NCBI GenBank assembly: GCA_900539455.1
Contig: UQCD01000002.1
Coordinates: 124,001 to 188,000 of the forward strand
Source: an uncultured Eubacteriales bacterium
GTDB lineage: Bacteria > Bacillota > Clostridia > Lachnospirales > Lachnospiraceae
Direction of reading: 5' to 3'
DNA: 64,000 bases
In this document: positions 9,414 through 17,534 of the stretch, in pieces
How the letters are laid out: each line of letters starts with the position of its first letter
Position numbering within the stretch: the stretch's first letter is position 1
The notes under the pieces: generated by a model
What the model was told of the DNA's origin: nothing
Databases searched by the model: none
What the model saw: only the letters and a program-made list of their open reading frames with translations
Translations under genes and position numbers: made by a program

Positions 9414-9983
9414 ATGAATAAGAAAAAAATTACAATTATAAGTATTGTAGCAGTTATATTAATTGGAATATTAACATATGGACTTTTGGATTTATTCTTA
9501 TACGAAAAGAACAATGATGAAATTGTGAAATTTGGCAATAAACTGAAAGTAAACATAGATGATGATTTTGCATTAGTTGATATATCTACAGGTGAGATTG
9601 TTGAAAATATACATGTAGTTTGTAATGGTGAAACAAAGCTAATGAAAGAGGGTGTTGTAAAAGAGGATCTTGAAAGAGGAAATATAAATATAAAATCCAG
9701 CACAATGTCAACCATAAATTATCAAGATTGTATGATTATGTTTTATGAGCGAGGTGAAAATTATGTTTTTCAAATGACTTATATGAATGACGATGTGAGT
9801 GATGAGGAGGTCACATCAGAAACAGGTAGTGATGTATTCTTTTTATATTTTGATAAAGATGATTTCAGTAAATTTATAATTAGAATAGGGGATTCAGAAA
9901 AAGAAAATGATAAATATGCGATTGTAAGAGCAAGTGATTCAAAAGAAGCAAAAGCAGTATTAGATAAATTTATTCGCAGATAA
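9414..9983 (+). CDS. hypothetical membrane-anchored protein
   Basis: I do not recognise this 189-aa protein. It has a short Lys-rich N-terminus and one hydrophobic helix (about residues 7-28), then an acidic domain of mixed strands that should lie outside the membrane. There is no lipobox cysteine. The start is well supported by AGGAGG eight bases upstream. It has its own promoter at 9248 and its own terminator just after the stop, so it is a single-gene unit. Its neighbour downstream is a broken surface-protein gene, hinting at a locus where surface proteins turn over. No function can be assigned. Confidence 0.7.
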   Translation: MNKKKITIISIVAVILIGILTYGLLDLFLYEKNNDEIVKFGNKLKVNIDDDFALVDISTGEIVENIHVVCNGETKLMKEGVVKEDLERGNINIKSSTMSTINYQDCMIMFYERGENYVFQMTYMNDDVSDEEVTSETGSDVFFLYFDKDDFSKFIIRIGDSEKENDKYAIVRASDSKEAKAVLDKFIRR

Positions 9984-9990
9984 GAAAGGT

Positions 9991-10031
9991 TGCAGCCCTA
10001 TAGAAATGATTGTTATAGGGCTGCAGCTTTA
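9991..10031 (+). terminator. intrinsic terminator after the 9414 gene
   Basis: A perfect 12-bp stem, TGCAGCCCTATA (9991-10002) with TATAGGGCTGCA (10014-10025), has an 11-base loop and is followed by GCTTTATT. The first ATG of the next open frame (10006) lies inside this loop, which argues that the ATG is not a real start. Confidence 0.85.
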
Positions 10032-10848
10032 TTATATAGATACTCAAGTAGGTGGTTCATCAGATGAAATAATTATCAATGGTGGTATTATAAATGCTAC
10101 AAGTGGAAAAAGAGGCGATGGAGATTCAGAAGGTAATGCAATCGGTGCAGGTTGTTCTGGTAATAGACCAGAAAATGTAGCTCGTGCAAGTACATCACCT
10201 GTTAAAATAAATAGTGGAAATGTGACTATTAATGGACTGCTGGAAAATAAATTGGGCGGAGAGATTTTTATAGCAAATGGTGAGACCTTAAATGTAGCAG
10301 GAAACTCAAAAATTATAAATGATGGAGGAGCATGGGTAAATAATGGTACAATAGTGAATGATGGCGAAATTATTTGTAATCCTCATCAAATATCAGAGGT
10401 TGCTGCAAAGAAAGCAACTTGTGTAGCTGGAAATAGAAGGTATTATAAATGTGATGTTTGTGGTAAATCCTTTGAGGATGAGGACGGAAGTATAGCAGTA
10501 GAAATAAGTGATGTGATTATACCTGCAAATGCTGCACATAAGTATGAATGGGTAATTGATAAAGAGGCTACAGCTACAGAAAAAGGTAAAAAGCATGAAG
10601 AATGTGTAATATGCCATGATAAAAAGAACTATGTAGATATTGCTGTAATAGAAAATGACAAAACAAATACAGACAAAACAAATACAGACAATACAAATAA
10701 TAGTAATGATACAAATAATAATAATAATAATAATACTGCACCTGAAACCTTTGACGGTACTGCAAATGTTGTATGGATTATGTTGATAACACTATGCAGC
10801 ATATGTGTAGTGGCTGTGAAAATGTATGATAAGAAAAAGGATATATAA
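10027..10848 (+). pseudogene. 5'-truncated remnant of a cell-surface protein
   Basis: An open frame of up to 280 codons that looks like the C-terminal part of a larger surface protein. It begins in mid-domain with beta-helix-like repeats (IIINGGIINATSG, IGAGCSG, VTINGLLE). A domain with paired Cys-X2-Cys knuckles follows (CDVCGKSF, CVICHDKK), then a Thr/Asn linker, then APETF, a hydrophobic helix and a KMYDKKKD tail resembling a decayed LPXTG anchor. It has no signal peptide, promoter or ribosome site, and its only early ATG is in the loop of the upstream terminator. The simplest reading is a decayed gene whose 5' part was deleted. Expression is unlikely unless read-through occurs. Confidence 0.65.
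10714..10734 (+). repeat. AAT trinucleotide repeat
   Basis: About seven AAT/ATA units encode the Asn run in the linker of the truncated surface protein. Just upstream, near 10658-10695, a 15-bp unit coding for TNTDK is repeated. Such tracts change length by slippage. Confidence 0.7.
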
Positions 10849-10893
10849 AATATTTATAGTATAGTTAATGAAATAGCTGATGGGAAAATTAGT

Positions 10894-10936
10894 AAAGAAG
10901 AACAACCCTAAGAATAAGGGTAGTTCTTCTTTATTT
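10894..10936 (+). terminator. intrinsic terminator before the ClpX-like gene
   Basis: A long stem, AAAGAAGAACaACCCT paired with AGGGTaGTTCTTCTTT around a short loop, is followed by ATTTAATT. It isolates the ClpX-like gene from upstream transcription. Confidence 0.85.
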
Positions 10937-10943
10937 AATTGTC

Positions 10944-10972
10944 TTTACCATATGAAAAAAATAATGTATAAT
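10944..10972 (+). promoter_or_regulatory. sigma-A promoter for the ClpX-like gene
   Basis: TTTACC at 10944-10949 and a consensus TATAAT at 10967-10972 are separated by 17 bp. Transcription would begin about 40 bp before the ATG at 11020. Confidence 0.65.
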
Positions 10973-11019
10973 TCATACTGTTATTACTTTTTAAATGTGA
11001 TAGAAAGCTGAGGATATAA

Positions 11020-12582
11020 ATGTCAAACGAATATAACAACAATGATGATGAATATGAAAAGATATGTTACCTGTGTCGTAGACCTGAAAGTAAGACTGGA
11101 AAAATGATTACTATGATGGGTGGAATGCACATATGTCCTGATTGTATGCAAAGTACAATGAATACTCTTATGTCATCGGGTGTGATGGACGGAGATTTAA
11201 AGGATATGGAAAATATGATGAATAATATGAATATGTTTTCCGGGATGGGCTTTGCAGTTCCAAAGCAAAAGGAGGATACTGATAGCAATAAAAATATCAG
11301 TGAGGGTAATGAAAAAGGAGAAAAGGTAGAAGGACAGGTAGTGTCTGCTGATGATACACCAAACAATCAGGAGGGTGACGAAAAAACGGAAGAAATTCCT
11401 AAGAAAACTCCAAATATAAGCTTTATTAATTTAGGCGAGATGATGGGAGATTTTCCTAGAAGACAGAAGATTAAAAAGAAGTCTAACAGAAAGCCGGGTG
11501 AGCCACTTATTGATTTAAAGAAGGTGCCTGCACCACATAAAATTAAGGAACAGCTTGATGAATATGTAATTGGTCAGGACTATGCAAAGAAGGTAATGAG
11601 TGTAGCTGTTTACAATCATTACAAGAGAGTTGCCACAAATACAATGGATGAAATCGAAATAGAAAAGTCAAATATGCTTATGATTGGACCAACAGGCTGT
11701 GGTAAAACTTATCTGGTAAAGACCCTGGCAAAGCTTTTAGATGTGCCATTAGCCATAGCAGATGCAACATCACTTACAGAGGCTGGATACATAGGCGATG
11801 ATATTGAAAGTGTACTGTCAAAGCTTCTTGCAGCCGCAGATAATGATGTTGAAAAGGCTGAAACAGGAATTGTATTTATTGATGAAATTGATAAGATTGC
11901 TAAAAAACAAAATACAAATAGCAGGGATGTTAGTGGAGAGGCTGTTCAGCAGGGCTTGTTAAAGCTGTTAGAGGGTAGTGAGGTAGAGGTACCTGTAGGC
12001 TCAAACAGCAAAAATGCTATGGTGCCGCTTACTACAATTAATACAAGAAATATTCTATTTATATGTGGCGGTGCATTTCCAAATCTAACAGAGATTATAA
12101 AGGAAAGACTTAATAAGCAGTCAGCCATTGGTTTTCAGGCTGACCTTAAGGACAAGTACGATGACAAGGATGTTTTAAAAGAGGTAACAGTTGATGATTT
12201 AAAGAACTTTGGAATGATTCCGGAATTTTTAGGCAGACTTCCAATTATGTTTACTCTTGACGGACTTTCAAGTGAAATGCTTCAAAAGGTACTAAAGGAG
12301 CCAAGAAATGCTATTCTTAAGCAGTATCAGAAGCTTTTGGAGCTAGATGAGGTTAAGCTGGAGTTTGATGATGAGGCTATTGCAGCTATAGCAGATGAGG
12401 CAGTTAAGAAGAAAACTGGTGCCAGAGCCCTTAGAGCCATTATTGAGAAATTTATGCTTGATATAATGTACGAAATACCTAAAGATGATAACATTGGTAA
12501 AGTAATTATTACCAGAGATTATATTGAGAATAATGGCTCGCCAAGGATAATAATGAGAGGTACAGAGGAAAGCGAGGCTTAG
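11020..12582 (+). CDS. divergent ClpX-like AAA+ unfoldase with extended linker
   Basis: A Clp/Hsp100 ATPase of the ClpX family, expected to unfold proteins for ClpP. The N-terminal zinc domain has Cys16, Cys19, Cys39 and Cys42. A Met- and Glu-rich low-complexity linker of about 100 residues follows, much longer than in housekeeping ClpX. The AAA+ core has Walker A GPTGCGKT (223-230), pore loop GYIG (256-259), Walker B VFIDEID (285-291) and an IGF tripeptide (370-372) at the place of the ClpP-docking loop. The total is 520 aa against about 420 normally. There is no clpP, tig or lon beside it, so it is probably a second ClpX paralogue. It has its own promoter. Confidence 0.85.
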   Translation: MSNEYNNNDDEYEKICYLCRRPESKTGKMITMMGGMHICPDCMQSTMNTLMSSGVMDGDLKDMENMMNNMNMFSGMGFAVPKQKEDTDSNKNISEGNEKGEKVEGQVVSADDTPNNQEGDEKTEEIPKKTPNISFINLGEMMGDFPRRQKIKKKSNRKPGEPLIDLKKVPAPHKIKEQLDEYVIGQDYAKKVMSVAVYNHYKRVATNTMDEIEIEKSNMLMIGPTGCGKTYLVKTLAKLLDVPLAIADATSLTEAGYIGDDIESVLSKLLAAADNDVEKAETGIVFIDEIDKIAKKQNTNSRDVSGEAVQQGLLKLLEGSEVEVPVGSNSKNAMVPLTTINTRNILFICGGAFPNLTEIIKERLNKQSAIGFQADLKDKYDDKDVLKEVTVDDLKNFGMIPEFLGRLPIMFTLDGLSSEMLQKVLKEPRNAILKQYQKLLELDEVKLEFDDEAIAAIADEAVKKKTGARALRAIIEKFMLDIMYEIPKDDNIGKVIITRDYIENNGSPRIIMRGTEESEA

Positions 12583-12605
12583 TTTAGTCTAACAAATAAT
12601 AATAG

Positions 12606-14309
12606 TTAAGTAATATTTCCCCGCATTACTTCAAAGGAATCATATATATTTAATGCGCCGTATCCCCATTCTTCGTTGGGATACGGCACATTATTTTGCC
12701 TTGTAGCACCACGAATCATATAGCTTTTAATAGTACTGTTTTTTAGCTCCATATTATTTCCATTGACTATTCCCCAGGTTTGAAACAGAGCGGCGGCACC
12801 AGCAGTTAAAGCAGCGGCAAGGCTGCTGCCGGTACCAACTGTATATCCTCCTCCAACACGAGGTCCTGTAATATTAACACCAGGAGAGCAAATATCTGGC
12901 TTTATAGTGCCATTTTTGTTATATCCACGACTAGAGGCAAAGTAAATGCTGTTAGTAAAGGAATTATAGGTAGAAACACTTATTGATCCAAGTGATGAAG
13001 CTGGATTGGTTAAGGTAATATACGGACTAGAGCGTAAAAAGTAGGTATCCTCATATAAAAGCAGGGATATTGGGAGCCATGAATTAAAGGTTCCGGCTAT
13101 GTTGTATTCTCCATAAACATTAATTTGCCACAAGCCAGCAGTAGGATTTATAAAACGGAGAAGTATAAGCTCTGAGCCGGAAAATGGTTCAACAAGCTTG
13201 TATTCTACTTGCAAAACTGTTTGCTCAAATAGGAAGGTATAATTTTCACTGGCATTTAATCTAGGGGGAATTCTATTTAAAACCTCACCGGTAGGAGAGA
13301 TAACAGAAATTGAAAAAACCTGAGGGTTGTCACCCCATATTTCCATATATACCCCCTTTTGCCGGCTATCAATTCTTAGTTCAATAGTATCTGAAATAGT
13401 ATTATTTATTATATTTCCTTGAAAATGCAGCCGCTTATTTCCTTCATTTCCCATAGACACACATACAGCACAGTTAGTGTCCTCAGTAATCCTGTTTAAT
13501 AAAAAGGACAGGTTGCTGGTACCATTATGTTCCCCCCGGCTGCTACCTAAGCCAATTATTATAGACATAGGCATATTAAGGGAGAGCTGTTTTCCTATAA
13601 GATAGCTTATGGCAAACATTATGTCGTTTTCCTGATAGCAAATTGAATCGTCCTTTACAAAATAATAATTTCTTAAATACTGCTTTGCGGGCTTTAGCTT
13701 TACTACTACGAGCCTTGCTTCAGGAGCAGCACCAATAAAGCTTTCAGCAATATTTTCACTGCCACAGGCAACTCCGGCCAGGAAGGTCCCGTGACCGTTT
13801 TCATCTGTAACAGGAACTAATTCTCTAGGATTATCCATACCCAGCGCAGCATTAATTAAAGAATTGGTGTATTCAGTTCCATAATTTTGCCCAATGGGAG
13901 GAGTACCGTTATTATTAGTCTGGTCCCATATGCTTTCAATTTTACTGTTTCCAAAGCTGTCTATAAATGCTTCATGGGTGTAGTCAATACCTGTATCAAC
14001 TATGCCAATAAGGGTACCCTGCCCTTTTAAATTTAAAAAGGGCTGATTTTGTAATCTTAAAATACCGGAGGCTTCTAAGGGGGCAGTGCTTTCTACAGTA
14101 TACAGACTGGGAATAGAGGCATAGGGATATTTATTTATTGACAGGGGTAATACTTTTTCTAAGGGGGCATAAACGCAGTTATGATTAAGAGCTAAGGGAA
14201 CACTGCATATATTTTCAATGCTGTAAATACTTTCTGGAAAAGGGGAGAGGTGTCTGATAATAAAATCAGCGTAATCCTCAGAAATGGCTTGTTCTTTACA
14301 TAAACTCAT
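12606..14309 (-). CDS. S8 subtilisin-like protease, Csp type
   Basis: A subtilase resembling the Csp germination proteases of Clostridia: an N-terminal prodomain, then a catalytic domain interrupted by a beta-sandwich (jelly-roll) insertion. The triad is intact: Asp105 in GIVDTGID, His173 in NGHGTFLAG and Ser near 496 in TGSSLAAA. SMGNEG supplies the oxyanion Asn. I place the start at the ATG at 14309, five bases after GGAGG, not at an upstream in-frame ATG at 14336. No classical signal peptide is seen. It converges on the ClpX-like gene, with 23 bp between stops. A germination role is an inference; many relatives have unknown substrates. Confidence 0.85.
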   Translation of the reverse strand: MSLCKEQAISEDYADFIIRHLSPFPESIYSIENICSVPLALNHNCVYAPLEKVLPLSINKYPYASIPSLYTVESTAPLEASGILRLQNQPFLNLKGQGTLIGIVDTGIDYTHEAFIDSFGNSKIESIWDQTNNNGTPPIGQNYGTEYTNSLINAALGMDNPRELVPVTDENGHGTFLAGVACGSENIAESFIGAAPEARLVVVKLKPAKQYLRNYYFVKDDSICYQENDIMFAISYLIGKQLSLNMPMSIIIGLGSSRGEHNGTSNLSFLLNRITEDTNCAVCVSMGNEGNKRLHFQGNIINNTISDTIELRIDSRQKGVYMEIWGDNPQVFSISVISPTGEVLNRIPPRLNASENYTFLFEQTVLQVEYKLVEPFSGSELILLRFINPTAGLWQINVYGEYNIAGTFNSWLPISLLLYEDTYFLRSSPYITLTNPASSLGSISVSTYNSFTNSIYFASSRGYNKNGTIKPDICSPGVNITGPRVGGGYTVGTGSSLAAALTAGAAALFQTWGIVNGNNMELKNSTIKSYMIRGATRQNNVPYPNEEWGYGALNIYDSFEVMRGNIT

Positions 14310-14403
14310 ATATCCTCCATAAAATAAGGCTTTCATATGTACAGTTTATGCAGGGAGAGAGGGTGATATGAAAAATGTACACATTTTTTTCACATTTTAC
14401 ATA

Positions 14404-14434
14404 TTGACATTAAAGTTGGCTTTAATGTTACTAT
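14404..14434 (+). promoter_or_regulatory. promoter with palindrome in a 19-bp spacer (repeat copy 1)
   Basis: TTGACA at 14404-14409 and TACTAT at 14429-14434 are separated by 19 bp. The dyad ACATTAAAG/CTTTAATGT fills the spacer. An over-long spacer filled by a palindrome is the classic layout of promoters activated by MerR-family regulators. This copy has the best -35 of the three. Confidence 0.6.
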
Positions 14435-14516
14435 AGGGGTAGGTTAACATTAAAGCTGGCTTTAATGTTATTATAAGAATAAGTTAGCATTAAAGCTGGC
14501 TTTAATGTTACTACGA
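14404..14516 (+). repeat. three tandem 40-bp palindromic promoter/operator repeats
   Basis: The dyad ACATTAAAG-YTGG-CTTTAATGT occurs three times with an exact 40-bp period, at 14408-14429, 14448-14469 and 14488-14509 (the third begins GCATTAAAG). Each copy carries a -35-like hexamer (TTGACA, TTAACA, TTAGCA) and a -10-like hexamer (TACTAT, TATTAT, TACTAC) 19 bp apart. They end about 20 bp before the start of the Dxs-like gene. Copies differ by a few bases, as if decaying after duplication. No regulator gene of the MerR family is in the window. Confidence 0.8.
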
Positions 14517-14535
14517 GAATGTAAAGGAGATTGTT

Positions 14536-16290
14536 ATGTTTTTAGAAAAGATTAATTCCCCAGAAGATGTAAAGAAGTTGTCTATTGATCAGTTATATGT
14601 GTTAAGTGATGAAGCAAGAAAAGCATTGCTTACAAAGCTTAGTGAGCATGGTGGGCATATTGGACCAAATTTAGGACTTGTTGAGGTTACAGTTGCCTTA
14701 CATTATGTATTTAATTCCCCGGTTGATAAGATAGTATATGATGTTTCACATCAAAGCTATGTGCATAAAATGCTTACAGGCAGAAAAGACGCATTTATGG
14801 ATTCCTCAAAATATGATGATGTATCTGGATATTCAAATCCAAGTGAAAGTGCTCATGACCATTTTAATATTGGACATACCTCTACTTCAGTAAGCCTTGC
14901 CTGTGGACTTGCAAAGGCAAGAGATTTAAAGGACGAAAAGTATAATGTTATTGCACTTATAGGAGATGGCTCTCTTAGTGGTGGCGAGGCATTAGAGGGA
15001 CTTAATAATGTAGTAGAGCAGGGTACTAATATGATAGTTATTGTAAATGATAATGAAATGTCTATTGCAGAAAACCATGGTGGAATGTACGGAAATTTAC
15101 GAAAGCTAAGAGAAAACAATGGTGAAGGCGAATGTAATATATTTAAGGCAATAGGCTTTGATTATTATTATGTAGGAGATGGACATAATCTTAATAAGCT
15201 TATTGAGGTTTTTGAAAAGGTTAAGGATACCAATGACCCTGTACTTGTTCATATACATACAATAAAGGGAAAGGGCTTAAGCTTCGCAGAGGAAAATAAG
15301 GAAGCATGGCATTGGGGTATGCCTTTTAATTTATCTACAGGTAAGTCAAAATATCATGGTGAAGGAGAGGAGTATTCTTCATTAACAGCCGATTATCTTC
15401 TAAAGAAAATGAAGGAGGATAAAGAAGTGATTGCAATTACATCAGGCACACCAACAGTATTTGGCTTTACAAAGGAGAAAAGACTAGAGGCAGGCCGTCA
15501 GTTTGTTGATGTAGGTATTGCTGAGGAACACGCAGTTGCATTAGCCTCAGGAATTGCCAGAAATGGTGGAAAGCCAGTATATGGCGTGTATGGAACATTT
15601 ATCCAAAGAACCTATGACCAGTTATCACAGGATTTATGTATAAACAATAACCCAGCACTTATATTAGTGTTTGCAGCGTCAGTATATGGAATGAATGATG
15701 TTACACATTTAGGCTTATATGATATTGCGATGATGAGTAATATTCCAAATCTTGTATATCTTGCACCAACAACCAAAGAGGAATATTTTGCTATGGTAGA
15801 GTGGGGTATTAATCAAAAAGAACACCCTGTAGCTATTAGAGTTCCTTCATTGGGAGTTATTTCAAGTGGCAAGGCAGATAATACTGATTATTCAGCTATT
15901 AATAAATATCAGGTAGTAAAGAAAGGCAGTCAGGCAGCTATTATTGCTGTAGGAGATTTCTTTAAACTTGGTGAGGATGTTGTTAAGGAGCTTGAAAATA
16001 AAGGAATAGCTCCAACACTTATTAATCCTAAGTTTATTTCTGGACTTGATGAACAGGTATTAGAGGAATTAAAGGATAATCATAAATTAGTGATTACTCT
16101 TGAGGACGGCATTTTAGAGGGTGGCTATGGCCAAAAAATAGCAAGCTATTATGGACCTTCTAAGGTAATGGTTAAAAACTATGGTATTAAAAAGAGCTTT
16201 CCAGACAGATACAATCCTGAAGAATTACTTAAGGAAAATGGTATTTCAGTAGAACAGATTGTAAAGGATATAGAGGAGCTTACAAAATAG
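14536..16290 (+). CDS. Dxs-like thiamine-diphosphate enzyme (transketolase family)
   Basis: Related to 1-deoxy-D-xylulose-5-phosphate synthase, the first step of the MEP isoprenoid route. The thiamine site is clear: GGHIGPNLG near residue 40, GDGSLSGGEA near 141-150, and the catalytic Glu in GIAEEHAV. The acceptor His in WHWGMPF and the YGTFIQRTYDQ segment are kept. By hand alignment the Arg of the DRAG motif (E. coli R420) reads Ala and the Arg of YPRG (R478) reads Ser, both phosphate contacts in true Dxs. It is 584 aa, shorter than the usual 620. It may therefore use another acceptor. It sits behind the triple operator. Confidence 0.75.
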   Translation: MFLEKINSPEDVKKLSIDQLYVLSDEARKALLTKLSEHGGHIGPNLGLVEVTVALHYVFNSPVDKIVYDVSHQSYVHKMLTGRKDAFMDSSKYDDVSGYSNPSESAHDHFNIGHTSTSVSLACGLAKARDLKDEKYNVIALIGDGSLSGGEALEGLNNVVEQGTNMIVIVNDNEMSIAENHGGMYGNLRKLRENNGEGECNIFKAIGFDYYYVGDGHNLNKLIEVFEKVKDTNDPVLVHIHTIKGKGLSFAEENKEAWHWGMPFNLSTGKSKYHGEGEEYSSLTADYLLKKMKEDKEVIAITSGTPTVFGFTKEKRLEAGRQFVDVGIAEEHAVALASGIARNGGKPVYGVYGTFIQRTYDQLSQDLCINNNPALILVFAASVYGMNDVTHLGLYDIAMMSNIPNLVYLAPTTKEEYFAMVEWGINQKEHPVAIRVPSLGVISSGKADNTDYSAINKYQVVKKGSQAAIIAVGDFFKLGEDVVKELENKGIAPTLINPKFISGLDEQVLEELKDNHKLVITLEDGILEGGYGQKIASYYGPSKVMVKNYGIKKSFPDRYNPEELLKENGISVEQIVKDIEELTK

Positions 16291-16332
16291 CTTAGAGTAA
16301 TAATCTGAAATAGAAAGAAGAGGATAAAAACG

Positions 16333-17487
16333 ATGTATATAGCTTTAATTTTATTAATGCTTGTACTAGGTACAGGGATTGGAATTTATGGATATTTTTT
16401 TGTAAGAAGAATATTTAATGTTTTTAAATTACCAGAAAATAAAGGTGTAAGGATTGTAAATATTGTCCTTGCTGTAGTAATCGGATTTTTGTGCATAAAC
16501 ATATTTTCCTTTAGTGCCATTATTGTTTTACATGTTATAGTAATATCCTTAATAGTTGATTTAATTAATTTCATTATAAAGAAAATTTTAAAAGAAAAAT
16601 ATGATACATCAAAGGCTATAAAATGGGTTAAAACCATAGTAGGTATTCAGCTTGTACCTATTGTGGCTACCTGTGCCATAATGATATATGGATATTATAA
16701 TATGAATCATGTTGTTGAAACAGATTACAATTTAACAACTGAAAAGAGTATTTCCATGGAAGAGGACGGTCAGTACAAAATTGTCCTTATAGCAGATTTG
16801 CATTATGGTGTATCTATTGATGATGAAGAATTAATGAGGGTATGTAAGGAAATAAGTGACAAAAATCCGGATATTGTTGCTCTTTGTGGTGATATAGTAG
16901 ATGAAAATACTTCAAAGGAACAGATGCAGTTTGCCTTTAAAGCACTTTCTACAATTAACAGTAAATATGGCACCTTCTTTGTCTATGGAAATCATGACAG
17001 ACAGCTTTACAGCAACAATAAGGTATATACAGAGGAAGAACTGGCACAGTATATTGAAAGCTGCAAAATTACGATTTTGCAGGACCAGGTATATTCAGTA
17101 AATGATGAGTTTACAATTATAGGCAGAGAGGACAAATCTTATAGCAGTAGCAAAAATGTACCTGAAAGAAAAAGCCTGTCAGCACTTATGGAAGGAGTCA
17201 ATAAAGACAGCTTTGTGCTGGTAATGGATCATCAGCCAAAGGAATATGCTGATAATGAAAAAAATGGAACAGATTTGTTAGTTTCAGGTCATACTCATGG
17301 TGGACAAATCTGGCCGGCTAATGTATTATTTAATATAGCAAAGTTTGATGATGCTGTGTATGGTGAAACAGTAGGAGCTGATGGGAAATTCAAAGCATTT
17401 GTTACCTCTGGTATAGCAGGATGGGGCTATCCTGTTAAAACAGCAGCACCAGCGGAGTATGTCATTATCAATATAAGCAAAAAATAA
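16333..17487 (+). CDS. membrane-anchored metallophosphoesterase (YkuE-like)
   Basis: Calcineurin-like phosphoesterase with an N-terminal membrane part of about four hydrophobic segments (residues 1-125) and a soluble, probably extracytoplasmic, catalytic domain. All metal motifs are present in order: IADLHYG, GDIVDE, GNHDR, a late DHQP and GHTHGGQIW. Two divalent metals are expected. Relatives act on lipid or cell-wall phosphate esters, but the substrate is not known here. The start follows AGAGGAT. It lies 42 bp after the Dxs-like gene and 47 bp before the MoxR gene, so it could belong to either unit. Confidence 0.85.
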   Translation: MYIALILLMLVLGTGIGIYGYFFVRRIFNVFKLPENKGVRIVNIVLAVVIGFLCINIFSFSAIIVLHVIVISLIVDLINFIIKKILKEKYDTSKAIKWVKTIVGIQLVPIVATCAIMIYGYYNMNHVVETDYNLTTEKSISMEEDGQYKIVLIADLHYGVSIDDEELMRVCKEISDKNPDIVALCGDIVDENTSKEQMQFAFKALSTINSKYGTFFVYGNHDRQLYSNNKVYTEEELAQYIESCKITILQDQVYSVNDEFTIIGREDKSYSSSKNVPERKSLSALMEGVNKDSFVLVMDHQPKEYADNEKNGTDLLVSGHTHGGQIWPANVLFNIAKFDDAVYGETVGADGKFKAFVTSGIAGWGYPVKTAAPAEYVIINISKK

Positions 17488-17534
17488 ACAATACTTTTGG
17501 TTAGAATTGTATACAGAAAGAGCGAGGAGAAAAA

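Noticed and set aside
10006..10026. ATG at 10006 as the start of a 280-aa protein
   Set aside because: It lies in the loop of a perfect terminator stem, has no ribosome site, and the encoded residues do not form a signal peptide.
14404..14516. CRISPR-like array
   Set aside because: The units are contiguous 40-bp copies with no unique spacers, carry promoter hexamers, and no cas gene is nearby.
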